Shown piece after piece: positions 44,752-55,191 of a DNA stretch of 64,000 bases (its first letter is position 1; the number at the start of each line of letters is the position of its first letter). The translations under genes and the position numbers were made by a program. Origin of the DNA: Entoloma clypeatum (lineage: Eukaryota; Basidiomycota; Agaricomycetes; Agaricales; Entolomataceae). The stretch covers positions 1-64,000 of the forward strand of contig OY751488.1 in assembly GCA_963565915.1 (NCBI GenBank), given 5' to 3'. Below the pieces are notes generated by a model. That model searched no databases. It was not told the origin of the DNA and saw nothing but the letters and a program-made list of their open reading frames with translations.

Positions 44752-47277
44752 TCATCCACGTTTCCCCTCAGATGACGCTGTACTGCCTGATGCAGATGGC
44801 AAATGTGAGTGGTCGCTTAGCCGAGGACTTCGCCGAAGCGCATCGGCAGGCAAGGCGGCGAGGGTCACCGGACGAGTGTCGGTGGTGTCGGGCACATCCT
44901 CTTCCGTCACAGATTCCTCCTCTGCGACGACAGCCATAGGACTCGCAGGTGGGGGGGGGATGAGTTGCACCGTGCCTTGCGCCGTCTCCTGGGATGTCGT
45001 TGGTGTCGGCGTGATAAGGTTGACTGCAGGGGGAGCGACGACAGGGTGGGAGACTGCAGGAGGGGCGACAACGGGGTGTGTGACGGGGTGGGAGGCGGCG
45101 GTGACGGTGGCAGCGGCAGTGGTGGTGGTAGTGGTGGTGGAAGTGACAGCTGGGGGCGACGGCGAGGGAGAGTCATCCCGGCGACTGACCGGCGAATGCC
45201 CAACGGCGAAGGAAGCGGCGTAGGGGTTGTCCGGCGAATGACCACCGGCGAATGGCACTCACCGAGATGGGCCAGGCGTGGCCCCAGAACCTTCGGCGAA
45301 GGGCTCGGCGAAGGATCCGGCGAAGGGTGGTCGGCGCGAGGCGCGAGGGGTCGATGACGGCGGGTCACTCATCGTCGATGGCCGTCGCAGGGGCGAATCT
45401 TGCCATGCACCCTTGTCCTGCTGCCACCCCCCCATCTTGTAGTGCTCAGGGTCCATCCCCTCGGGGTCCGCAGGCCAGAGGCGCTCTATGTTGACTTCTG
45501 GTGGTGGGGGAAGGTAGGGTCGCCAGTACTCGCGGTCGTCGTGGGCGGGACGGCGGTCGAAACCCAGGTAGTTCTCGATGTCCGTCAACCTGACGTTCAA
45601 CCCCTCTATTGTGTCCTCCATGTACAACAGGCGGGAGTACACGTTCTCCTCCTGCATCGCCAGCTGTGCATTTGCCCCCTCAAGGATCCGGTTGAAGCGG
45701 TTCGTGAGCTTGTTGATCTGCCCTTCGAGTTTGAAGAGGGCGCCACTCTGTGTATGGTATGCCCGCTGCGAGATGGTTCCCTGCTGGCGGAACCAGTCCA
45801 CCAGGTATAGCTCCACTGCCAGGCCAGACTGCATGAGATGATGTCCAAGAAATGATTCAGTATAATTACTCACGCGCATCCGTGAGGGCGGGGGGCAGCG
45901 TCGAACGCGCCGCCAGCGAAGTGTCACCCCTGGCTTTGCCATCACCGATGGGTCGTCGCTGGGAGGTGGTTGCTCCTGGGCCAGTCGCCACATCGCCGTT
46001 CTTATCTTCGTCGTCCTCATCGTCACCGTCCACCTCTGTCTCTACCTCCACATATTCAGTTGCCTTCGTCGCCTTCTGCCGTGGTGCCTCCTTCGCCGGT
46101 TTCGCCTTTCGTGACGCACTGCGGCCCTCCATCTTGGTCTTCTTCTCCCTCTGAGGCGCCTCGCCACCAGTCAGGCATTTCCCCTTCAGCGTGTAGCAGG
46201 CATAACACGCTGCAGCAAACTTCTCCTTCTCACACGGCTGCGCCTTCAATTTGCACCTATCGCACGGGATGTCGTTGTATTCGCCAGTGTGGACAGGGGC
46301 TTGCTGAGCGTAATTCCTGCGGCCTTGCGTCGTCTTGCCTCGGGCTGGTGCCGGTTGCTCGTCCTCGTCACTGCTTGAAGCCACGGTTGGCTTCGACCTC
46401 AGCGTCATCTTCGCAGGTGCGTCCTTCGCCACCTTTCCCGTTCCTGCCTTTGCTGCACCCACTATCTTCTTCGCCGGTTGCTTCGCCGTCGCCGTTGTTG
46501 TCGCCATTTTCTCATTTGCCGTCATTATTGTTGTCGCTGTCGTTTTCGCCATTGTTGTCGCCGTTATCTCCTTCGCTATTTCTGTCTTCTCCTTTGCCGT
46601 CGCCATCTTCTCCTTCGACAACTCGTCCACCTCCATCTCCTCTGACCCCCCCCGCTGGGCTTCCCCTGTCTCCCTTGATCGCCTGCCATTCCCCTCCCCC
46701 TCCTGTTCCTTCGCTGTTTCCTTTCCCTTCGCTGTTTCCTTTCCCTTCACCGTGTGCTTTCCCTTCGCCGTGTCCTTTCCCTTCGCCGTGTCCTTTCCCT
46801 TCGCCGTCTCTTTTCCCTTCGCCAGTTCTTTGCCCTTCGCCGTAAGGGGGCGTGGTGTTGGACGTCCACCCGCGGCTCCTGTCGGCACATTGCTTGGCCC
46901 AGCCAATGGTGCAGTGACAGGGGCCGTTGCCTCTTGTACCCGCAGGCTGTCGAACGTTGCCAGGGCGAGGCATTGACCTTCCAGAAACCCATCCTCTTTG
47001 CGCTTGTGGGCCCAGGACACGACGAACTGATTTATCCAGGCGAACCCGGCAAACGGTGCCGCCGGTTGCCCCGCCGCTTCCTTGAACAATTTCAACTGTT
47101 CGTGAAATACGTTAGAATCGGGTCAATACAACGGCTCCAGGGGTTACTCACCAACTTTCCCTTCATCCCCTTTAACCCTTCAATGATGGTCCCATCAGCC
47201 ATCCCCTTGCGAATGGTGGCATCGAAACGGGCGAAGTCGGCGACAATGTCTTCGGTCTTGCGGGGAGTAGCAGACAT
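44752..47277 (-). CDS. KDZ accessory gene D: putative DNA-binding protein with Zn2Cys6-like cluster
   Basis: Four exons: 47153-47277 region (MSATPRKTEDIVADFARFDA), 45874-47095, about 45260-45815 and 44752 to about 45180. Exon 2 has a Lys-Gly-Lys-rich repeat (AKGKETAKGKDTAKGK) and then DIPCDRCKLKAQPC followed by ACYACYTLKGKC. The spacing C-x2-C-x6-C-x8-C-x2-C-x6-C fits the GAL4-type binuclear zinc cluster, whose members bind CGG/CCG triplets. Unlike most such factors the cluster is mid-protein. Exon 3 is a predicted coiled coil (LEGQINKLTNRFNRILEGAN, MEDTIEGLNVRLTDIENYL), a likely dimer interface. The C-terminus is Pro/Thr-rich and ends ASSEGKRG. The 78-bp last intron itself consists of TTCGCCGG repeats. 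All junctions keep frame; it looks intact. A regulatory role for the KDZ motif is my hypothesis. Confidence 0.75.
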
Positions 47278-47467
47278 CTTGAGGGCGGTGTTGTGGAAAT
47301 GTGTTGGTAGTAGGTAGGTAGATGAGTTGGAAACACGTGTAATCGCCGCTCGCCGTTGAATAAACAAAAAAAAACAAACTTTTCTAACACGTGACTACTT
47401 CCGCCCTGATCATTGTGATGATCGGCAACCTAATTCCCACCGGTCGCCTTCTTTTCTGCTACTCCTC
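47278..47467. promoter_or_regulatory. Divergent promoter region between KDZ genes D and E
   Basis: 190 bp between the two start codons, transcribed outward. It contains an A-rich run (AACAAAAAAAAACAAAC, about 47361-47377) and tandem TAGGTAGGTAG near 47313-47322. No TATA box seen. Shared promoter inferred from spacing. Confidence 0.45.
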
Positions 47468-48297
47468 ATGTCTGCCCCATCCCACCAACCCCATCGCGAT
47501 GTGCCGCCGGGCTATACAATAGATACCACCCCAGATGGGCACGAGTATCTGGTGCCAAATTTCCTTGTCCCTGCCACGGATCTGGCCCTGAACATGGCAG
47601 AGATGCAGCGCTCTCTTGATGTGGAGCACGCCGCAGGAGGGGTGAGCTGTTCCCCATACCACCCACCACCACATTCCTTGACTCCATCCACCTCATGTGT
47701 GCGGATGAGCATCGTCGCCGATATTTGTTGGCCGACAAGTTGTCGCCGGTCATTCGCCGATGCTCTTCGCCGGTTATTCGCCGTGCAGTGTTCGCCGGTC
47801 TTGTTTGTCTTGTTCGCTGGTCTTTTCGCCGAGCAGCCTTTTGCTATGTTTCGCCGATCAGCGTCTTATTCATCCGGCTGACCTCCTTGCTCCTCAGCCC
47901 CTTTCTATGGAAGCCCTGTCTTCAGGCCTCATCAACCGGGGTACTGTCCCAGCACCCGCTGTACCAGTATGTCATTTCCCTCCCCTGTGTGTTTTGCTCT
48001 CACCGCTTTCTATAGGGTTTGAGCCATAGAGAACTTCTCGTGCTTCATGCGGAGGTCAAAGCCCTCCAGGCACAGCTGGGCATCAGCTACAAGGATGCTG
48101 CACACCGTCTGTACCATGCAGAGGTACACAGGATCCACACCCTTGACACTTCCCGGCGCCAGGCGGCTGACACCCGGCGAATGGTTGATGAGATGGTCAG
48201 CGACAATATCGCCGACAGGATCATCAATATAGATCGTGGGGCAATGCAGGAACAAGATGGGGAGGGTGCGGGTGGGCGGTTGGGCGATGGGGAATAG
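47468..48297 (+). CDS. KDZ accessory gene E, about 180 aa, function unknown
   Basis: Three exons that join in frame at GT-AG sites: 47468-47641 (start MSAPSHQPHRDVPPGY, then DGHEYLVPNFLVPATD), 47898-47966 (PLSMEALSSGLINRG) and 48016-48297 (GLSHRELLVLHAEVKALQAQ, then helical HRLYHAEVHRIHTL, ending GGRLGDGE). Intron 1 is 256 bp and rich in TTCGCCGG words; intron 2 is 49 bp. No recognised domain; the last exon looks alpha-helical. Divergently paired with gene D, which suggests co-expression. Confidence 0.7.
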
Positions 48298-48339
48298 GTA
48301 CATTAGGGGTTGCAATGTAAAATAGGATAACGTGAAACA

Positions 48340-49009
48340 CCTCCTGGTTTGTAACAGATGACTGTTGTCGCCGGCTTGATTCCTCGCCGACATCCTTTCG
48401 ACATCCTTTCACCGACATTCTTTCGCCAATCCTTCCTTTCGCCGCCCTTCCTTTCGCCGGTAAACCTTTTCGCCGGTCCTTCCTTTCGCCGGTGACCATC
48501 GTTTCGCCGACCATTGTTTCGCCGGTACGTGTTCGCCGTGTCGCCGGTCTCAGGACATGTCTTGTGCCGGCGACACGTCCAGGCGAGATCAATGTCTCAT
48601 GCCGCGACGGACTACTCCGTCAAGATGACAACGGCAATCCTGGTGTCGGCCGCATTGAGGGCCGCATTGAGTTTTGTCGCCGGCCACCTTTCGCTGGTCC
48701 TTTTCAACCTTTTCGCCGGTCCTTCCTTTCGCCGGTGACCATTGAGTTTTTTCGCCAGCCACGTTTCATTTGAGGGTCGCCGGCTGGATTGACCTGTTGT
48801 CGCCGGCTGGATTGACATCGTCACCAGCCAACATTTGACTGTCGATTGATGTGTTGTCGCCGGCCACATTTCATTTGACTGTCGTCGGCCGATCGTTGTC
48901 GCCGGCTGCATTGACTGTTGCCGGCTGCATTGAGTTTGTCGCCGGGGGCATAGAGTTTGTTGCCGGCCGCATTGACTTGTCGCCGGCCACATTTCATTCT
49001 GTCGCCGCC
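48340..49009. repeat. KDZ right subterminal array
   Basis: About 670 bp dominated by TTTCGCCGGT and GTCGCCGGC(T/C)(G/A)CATTGA units, several dozen motif copies by eye, in both orientations but mostly inverted relative to the left subterminal array. The stretch 48530-48643 is an inverted copy of the transposase intron-exon border at about 39590-39700. ORFs here are repeat artefacts. Confidence 0.85.
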
Positions 49010-49114
49010 CGCCGTGGCGAATTCGCTGGTGCTCTAGCGAATTCGCTGCTTCCGTAATTTACCATACAGTGTATGCGTTCGCTAGACTGTATATTACAAT
49101 ACAGTGTAGGTTGA
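49010..49114 (-). repeat. KDZ right terminal inverted repeat (105 bp)
   Basis: Reverse complement of 35604-35708 with about three differences. The outermost bases are ...CACTGTAGGTTGA-3'. The adjacent flank CTACCTGCG does not repeat the left flank (CACATAC). Confidence 0.93.
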
Positions 49115-49563
49115 CTACCTGCGAGACTTATCGAGCCATCGCTAAATGAGTTATTCAATTGTTGTTTGGAAGAGTCGCATCCTGAGTGATCCCACTCATC
49201 ACCCCGAACTATATCGATTGAGAAGTACACATCGCGAGACTTGTTCGGTCTTCGTTGTTGTGTTTGGTGTTTGTGTGTGTGATAGAGATATCGCTCGCGC
49301 TCATCCCCAGACTCACTTCCTTCGTTTCATCTGGAGCCCACCGCGAGGGGTGGTTCTAAAATAACAAATTTACTCAGTATCGGCTCGATACAGTTCCTCT
49401 CAAGGAATTAGTTATAGTTCTCGCTTGAGAGATAACCCTGTCCTCTACAAGCAAACCCACTGTTGCATCTAGCAGCAAACACGTTAAAGCAAACTCGTGG
49501 AAGCCTCCAGTTCATAAAAGAGGTCTCGCGAGCGGTCATAACCCGAAGACAACATCTCTAAAA
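49115..49563 (+). other. Gypsy-C 5' leader / truncated 5' LTR
   Basis: No ORF of note. Carries several TCGCGAG words (near 49231, 49343, 49523). Presumed LTR/leader because it lies directly upstream of gag, but no matching 3' LTR is in the window, so the LTR end and primer-binding site cannot be fixed. Confidence 0.5.
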
Positions 49564-51468
49564 GTGTCATCTTCAAAAGCAACAAATTCACAATCTATTG
49601 AAACGGCTCGCGAGCGCGTGACCCGTAGTCTATCGAAAGCAGGGGCAGAACTAGTAGGACCTCTCGAAGAGCCCATAAAGCATACTCGAAAGAGAACACT
49701 AGAAAACCTTGAATTGGAAAGGCTACTAGCATCGCGAGAGCATTCAGTATTCATTGTGCAACCAATAGAAACTCAAAATCAAAATCTTAACAGTCAATTG
49801 TCGACATATACAATGGCTACAAATACACAGAATGTTGCAGCAACTGCACCAAGGAATGGTTTGAGAATGCCACGTCGAAGTGAACGAGGAGCGCCGAGAT
49901 TTGATAAAGAAAAAGCCTCCGAGCTTTTAAGATTTATTGATGAAGTCGAAATCTGCTTTGACCACGCAGGTATAACCGATATCGTGGAAAAGAAAAAGTT
50001 AATCGGAGGCTATGCAGATAGTGTCTCTGAAGAAGAATGGACAACCCTCGATTCCCACGCTACAGGAACATGGGAGGAGTATAAGAAAGAGTTAATAAAC
50101 AACTACCCAGTGGTAGCGAGCAGACACGACGGTACCTTGGCCAGATTATCGAGTATCTGCAAGGAGCACAGTCGTCTGGGACTAGGAAATCTGGATGAGC
50201 TTATGTCCCTAAAACGTAGTTTCAAAGCCGAAGCTAAGAAACTGACTGGTGCGAATGGTTGTATCTCCAATCGTGAGCTAGTGGGGAGGTTCTTGAGTTG
50301 TTTAAACGACGACTTCGCAGAAGCGGTCAAGTTGAGATTGTCCATGGTGGACACCGCGGCCACAGCAAATAATGCCGCAGCACCTGCAGTGAGACATCAG
50401 GATAATCTTGTAGACTTGAGTGTCGTAATAGAAATTGTCGAGAAAATGGCGAGGCACCATAATGGTTTCACTGCTTCCAATAATTATACGTCGCGAGCCG
50501 CTCCCTCCAATGTCGCTATTCCTATGTCCAATCCGTCATCGGCGGTAAAGATCAAGCAAATGCTTGAGTCTGTGGTGCAGAGTCAGGCATTGTTGACCGA
50601 TAGAGTTGAAGGCTTCGAGAAATCTACGCAAGGAATTATGAAAACGCTTCAAGCGATGCAGGCAGGCCCTCAGCAACAGTACAAACAGGAACCGTGAGCG
50701 GCACCCAGTGGTGGGGCGCCTCTGGGATGTTGTCACTATTGCTACAAGCCGCACCATTTCCTTCGAGAGTGTACTGAACTTCAGACGCATCTAGCGCAAG
50801 GAAAAATTAAAGCCACCCCACAAGGGATCCGTTTGCCAGACGGAGGCTACATTCCTTGTGAGCCTAGTAATATTAGTCAGAAGGATCGGGTAGAACAATT
50901 GTCGGCCAATAAGCAATTGTATCAAGGATATTTCGAAGACGAGCAAGCTCCTGGCCTACTCAACCTTGCGCAAATACAGGACAATTCAGACTACTCTCTG
51001 TTTACGAATAAGCCTCGCGATCAGCGAGACGGGAATCTGCGGTTGATGCAAGAAGGGATGGCCAAGCGCGACCAACAGATCGTGGCATTGAACAATCTCA
51101 TAGCACAACAACAGGCCGGTACGGCAGTCCCACCGTTAAACCCGGTTCAGCAGCCATTTAATAATTTCAATATGTATACGCAACCATACAGTACTGCTCC
51201 GGCGGTTCCCGTGCACTATACCCCAGTTCAGAATTCTTTTATGTCTGGAATATCAAACCCAGTTCCCCAGAACGTGGCACTGCAGAATCGAGTCGCGATG
51301 CCGGGAATGATGCCAGTCCAGCAACAGTTACCCATCAATGAGCCTGAGGGTACTTCGGGAAAGCCCGATATGCAGGAAGCATTCCTCGCGATGACTAAAG
51401 CAATGCAGGACATCAGTCAATTCGTAGTCACCCGATCGGGGAACGCCAAGAAGGAATCGGATTTTTAG
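49564..51468 (+). pseudogene. Gypsy-C gag, one in-frame stop
   Basis: The first part (49564-50697) includes PRRSERGAPRFDKEKASELL and FIDEVEICFDHAGITD, then the conserved helical Gag segment. A TGA at 50695-50697 precedes a CCHC knuckle (CHYCYKPHHFLREC) that continues in the same frame. After it come IKATPQGIRLPDGGYIPCEP and a Gln/Pro/Met-rich tail ending RSGNAKKESDF at 51468. The knuckle and flanking GYIPCEP box are familiar from this agaricomycete Gypsy group. The frame is otherwise open, so the stop is probably a point mutation. Confidence 0.82.
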
Positions 51469-51510
51469 AACATTTGAGGAAGGCGAAGCAGATTCCAGCA
51501 AGGTCTAGGG

Positions 51511-52755
51511 TTGAAAAGAATCATGCCAAATCGCCAGAGAAACGGACTGAAAAACCGAGACCCAGATAGTGAAACAGAAAATGAAATAGAAAAAGATATT
51601 GAAGAAGTCGAGGAAGTAGATAGCGATGATGATGAGGCAGAACCTGAGTTAACGCCGAAGCCATCGGCCAAGACAAAGTCTGTCACCCAAAAAGATAGTG
51701 ACCGAGCGTTTACCCGCGAAGAAGTCACTAGACCAGCAGTTGATTTGCCGTTTCGTGATGTATCAGAAGTCGCTTTCGTTCCCCTTGGTAAAAATAAAAG
51801 ACCCGACCGCGAGACCATCCCCGATGTTGATTGAAAGGGACCAGTGTTTCGCAGCAAGGCACCTATCGAAGAACAATCGAAGGGTGTCGTGGTCTCGGCA
51901 GTGCTCGAGACTCCGATCACGATTGCATTGGGTGATTTATTGAGGGCAGATAAAGTAGTACAAGAGGAATTGCGAAAGCTATTGACTAGGAAGAGAGTAC
52001 CTGTGAACGTTCGAGCGTTGAACCTGCTAGATTCAATGGACGACAGCCAGTTGTCATATTGGAAAAAGTTTGCCCAAACAAACGAACTAGAAGATATAGT
52101 TAAAGTAGATGAATTGCCAGTGGCGTCGTTCATGATCATGGAACAGACTATAAACAACCTACCTGTCGGTTCAGTGGTCGTCTCGGACCCCGTCTTACAG
52201 TATCTCGAGAGTTTGCCACCTGGGACAGCACCTAAACCAGTATATGTCGCACAGGAATCGCAGAGTCTTCGGACAGTAAGTGCCGTGGTGAATGGAATGA
52301 TGGAAGAACAGTGTATTCTTGATGGAGGCTCCCAGATCGTCTCGATGTCAAAGGCTGCAGCCATCGCGATGAGGCTTTCGTGGGATCCAGATATATGCAT
52401 CCATATGCAAAGTGCCAATAAGCAAATCGAAAAGTCGCTGGGACTATCGCAAAATGTGCCGTTCCGTTTTGATCACATTGTAGTCTATCTGCAGGTCCAT
52501 ATTATAAATGAGCCAGCCTATAGAGTGCTTTTGGGGCGACCTTTCGATGCGGTAACTTGTAGTAATTATCAAAATGATAGAGATGGAGGACAACTCCTGA
52601 CCATCAAGTGTCCGAATACTAGTCAGAAGATCATGATCGCGACGTCGGAACGAGGAAAGGATCCTGATCTATTGAAGAGGAAACGGCCCACCACTGAAGC
52701 AGATGGTACGGGTTTTCAATCTTTGATGAACTGGTCGGCCACCAGGGAGAGATAA
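51511..52755 (+). pseudogene. Gypsy-C protease-containing region
   Basis: Two frames in the same phase separated by a TGA at 51832-51834: an acidic linker with an EIEKDIEEVEEVDSDDDEAE stretch, then IEEQSKGVVVSAVLETPITI and the protease part (QCILDGGSQIVSMSKAAAIAM, LLGRPFDAVTCSNYQND). The usual D-[ST]-G is D-G-G here, followed by SQIVSMS. This group commonly shows LDPG[AS]Q at the site, so the difference may be family divergence plus mutation. Confidence 0.75.
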
Positions 52756-53703
52756 TTATAAACATCGATTCTAGCGATATCGAGAGACCATATATAATGG
52801 CTTATGGCATTGCGGAAAATGGAAAATTTACGAGAGACGAAATTAGAGACCTGTATCTCGAAGCGTCGCGAGATAGTGTCGCGGACGAGAACGCACAGGT
52901 CCTTTTAGGGGCATATTGGGACGGAAAATCGAGGGAACATCCAGAATGGCTTTGCGATGACGAACAAGAAATATTAGACCAATATCATGGTGGGATTGTA
53001 CAAGTGCTAGCGGGTAAGAAATATAAACCCGTTGACAAAAAGGTGCGACCAGTATTGGGAGAGTTGTCCAAGACATTTCGCATAGTTCGCGAGATAAAAG
53101 GGGACCCCCTTGCGGAGTTACCAAAGTTGAACCCAAAACCACCGGGGTTTGCGCCCAAGGGTCGCTACACCCAGGAAAGGATGGAGCACATGGACAGTAT
53201 ACACAACCATGATTTTCTCTGGAAAGAAGAAATGAAACTAATACATCATTTATTGAGTGAACAGAATCAGGCTTTTGCATGGGATGATTCGGAGCGTGGT
53301 AGCTTTTGCGAGGATTTCTTTCCTCCGGTACAGATACCCATGGTACCGCACACTCCGTGGGTACTAAGAAATATTCCTATTCCGCCTGGGATACATGATG
53401 AAGTGTGTAAGATAATAAGGACGAAGATGGCCGCGGGCGTGTACGAACCGTCGAATTCCTCATACAGATCCCGGTGGTTCTGTGTATTGAAAAAGGATGG
53501 CAAGAGTCTCTGTATCGTACACAGTCTAGAACCGTTGAACCAAGTCACTATAGCACATTCGGGCCTTCCCCCGGCAATGGAGGAATTAGCCAACCATTTT
53601 GCGGGACGTGCTTGTGGTGGAATGTTCGATCTCTATGTGGGATATGACAAGCAAAAGTTAGCGGTCCAGTCTCGCGACTTGATCACATTTCAGATGCCAT
53701 TCG

Positions 53704-53893
53704 GTGCTCAAAGATTGGTTACTTTACCAATGGGTTGGACAAATTCGGTACCAATCTTTCACAATGATGTTACACATATATTGCAAGATGACATACCTGA
53801 TGTTACTATTCCCTATCAGTGCTCAAAGATTGGTCACTTTACCAATGGGTTGGACAAATTTGGTACCGATCTTTCACGATGATGTTACACATA
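53704..53893 (+). repeat. 115-bp tandem duplication inside Gypsy-C RT
   Basis: GTGCTCAAAGATTGGTTACT...CCCTATCA (53704-53818) is repeated from 53819. The second copy is interrupted at 53893 by the Tc1 element and finishes after it (56433 to about 56472). The copies differ at several bases. 115 is not divisible by 3, so the duplication shifts frame. Confidence 0.85.
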
Positions 53894-54133
53894 CAGTGCC
53901 TCACAAAACTGATTCAATGTTTGCTACTTTGTGAATACCTTCAAAATAACTTTGCAAATAATGCCAATCAAAAGAAGGTATTGGTACCTGGTTAAAAGCC
54001 CTGCTTCAGGACTCTCGGAATCTGCAATAATTATGTAATTCCCATAAAAGATGATCAATATATGATCAAATTACTCCAGGGACTCATTGAATCAGTTTTG
54101 TGAGTATGTACAATAAATACAGTATTTTATACT

Positions 54134-55191
54134 TTAGTACTTGGTAATACCCCCCTTAGCTTTGATTACTGCCTCTACCCTTCTTGGCATACTTTCTATC
54201 AGGTTTTGACACACTTCTGGCTCTATATTATTCCACACCTCTGCTGCTCTGTCCCAAATCTCCCAGACTCCCTTGGGTGGTGTTGGATATTCATTCAACT
54301 TCCTTTTAATATGAACCCAGAGGTGTTCAATAGGATTGAGGTCTGGGGACTGTGCAGGCCAATCCAGCAGGGCAATATTCTTGCTGTCCATCCATTTTTT
54401 GGCCTTCTTGGAGATGTGCTTGGGTCATTGTCCTGCTGAACAATGATCTCCTCTTCAGAGATTCCACTCTCCTCCATGCTGGGCAGCAAATTGTCCTCCA
54501 AAATGGACACATACTGATCAGCATCCATCCTCCCCTCAACCTCTGCAAGTCTCCCCACACCTTCCCAACCCATACAACCCCAAACCATAATATTTCCTCC
54601 CCCAAACTTGACTGTGCCCTGAACCTCTCTTTCAATAAGCCCCTCACCCTTCTTTTTCCAGACCCATTCCTTGCCATCTGACCCAAACCTGTTGATTTTG
54701 GTCTCATCTGACCAAATAACCCTCTTCCAGTCCTCCACTGTCCATTCCCTGTGCTTCATAGCAAATACCAACCGCCTCTTCCGATGTATGGCCTTTAAGA
54801 AAGGTCTTTTCTTCTTTGTTACAGCCTTGAATTCATGTTTTCTGAGAACCCTTCTCACAGTTTCTGGGGAGACAGGATTGGAGATGACAGTGTTGATGTG
54901 TTTGGTAGCCTGCACAGCATTGGAGGCTCTCCCTGAGGTGATTTGTGAAAGTATGTTTCGTGTGTTGGTGGGAGAAAGCTTGGATGGACAACCACCAGAA
55001 GAGAGATTGCGATGAGGAAGAAGATTCTGAAGCACTCTGGAGACAGTTGGTTGGCTGACACCCAGGTTACACAGGTGCGTCAGACCAATGTCCCTCTCGG
55101 AAACATTGTGAACAAATGATAATCTAATATAGTATTTTTTAAGTTGGTAAATGATGTGACCATTGATTGGAAACATGTTATATAAGCACAA
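54134..55191 (-). pseudogene. Tc1-like transposase, frameshifted
   Basis: Cuts and pastes the element. An N-terminal helix-turn-helix part (GVSQPTVSRVLQNLL) is followed by the Tc1 catalytic core: RVIWSDETKINRFGSDGKEW (first Asp), KFGGGNIMVWGCMGW, IIVQQDNDPSTSPR (second Asp), then a frameshift near 54390-54400. The C-terminal part reads LLDWPAQSPDLNPIEHLW (Glu, about 34 residues after the second Asp, so DD34E) and ends VIKAKGGITKY at 54134. The frameshift makes it inactive. The far N-terminus overlaps the left arm of the inner inverted repeat, so the original start is uncertain. Confidence 0.9.

Larger units (their letters stand above)
35604..49114. mobile_element. KDZ (Kyakuja-Dileera-Zisupton) DNA transposon, 13.5 kb, five genes
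   Basis: Bounded by 105-bp terminal inverted repeats starting TCAACCTACACTGTATTG. It encodes an intron-bearing KDZ transposase (38317-42228, minus) plus genes at 35932-38179 (minus), 42483-44584 (plus), 44752-47277 (minus) and 47468-48297 (plus). No direct target duplication is visible: the left flank is Gypsy-A gag and the right flank is Gypsy-C leader. The motif TTCGCCGG/CCGGCGAA occurs throughout and is absent or rare outside. The gene-rich size suits KDZ elements of mushrooms, which are known to carry cargo genes. Confidence 0.9.

Noticed and set aside
44907..46976. Long overlapping plus- and minus-strand ORFs opposite gene D
   Set aside because: GC-rich shadow frames. The spliced minus-strand reading has the Cys6 cluster, the coiled coil and consistent splice sites.
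35604..49114. A TET/JBP dioxygenase or other known KDZ cargo
   Set aside because: I looked for an HxD...H iron-binding pattern and a double-stranded beta-helix in genes A, C, D and E and could not support one.
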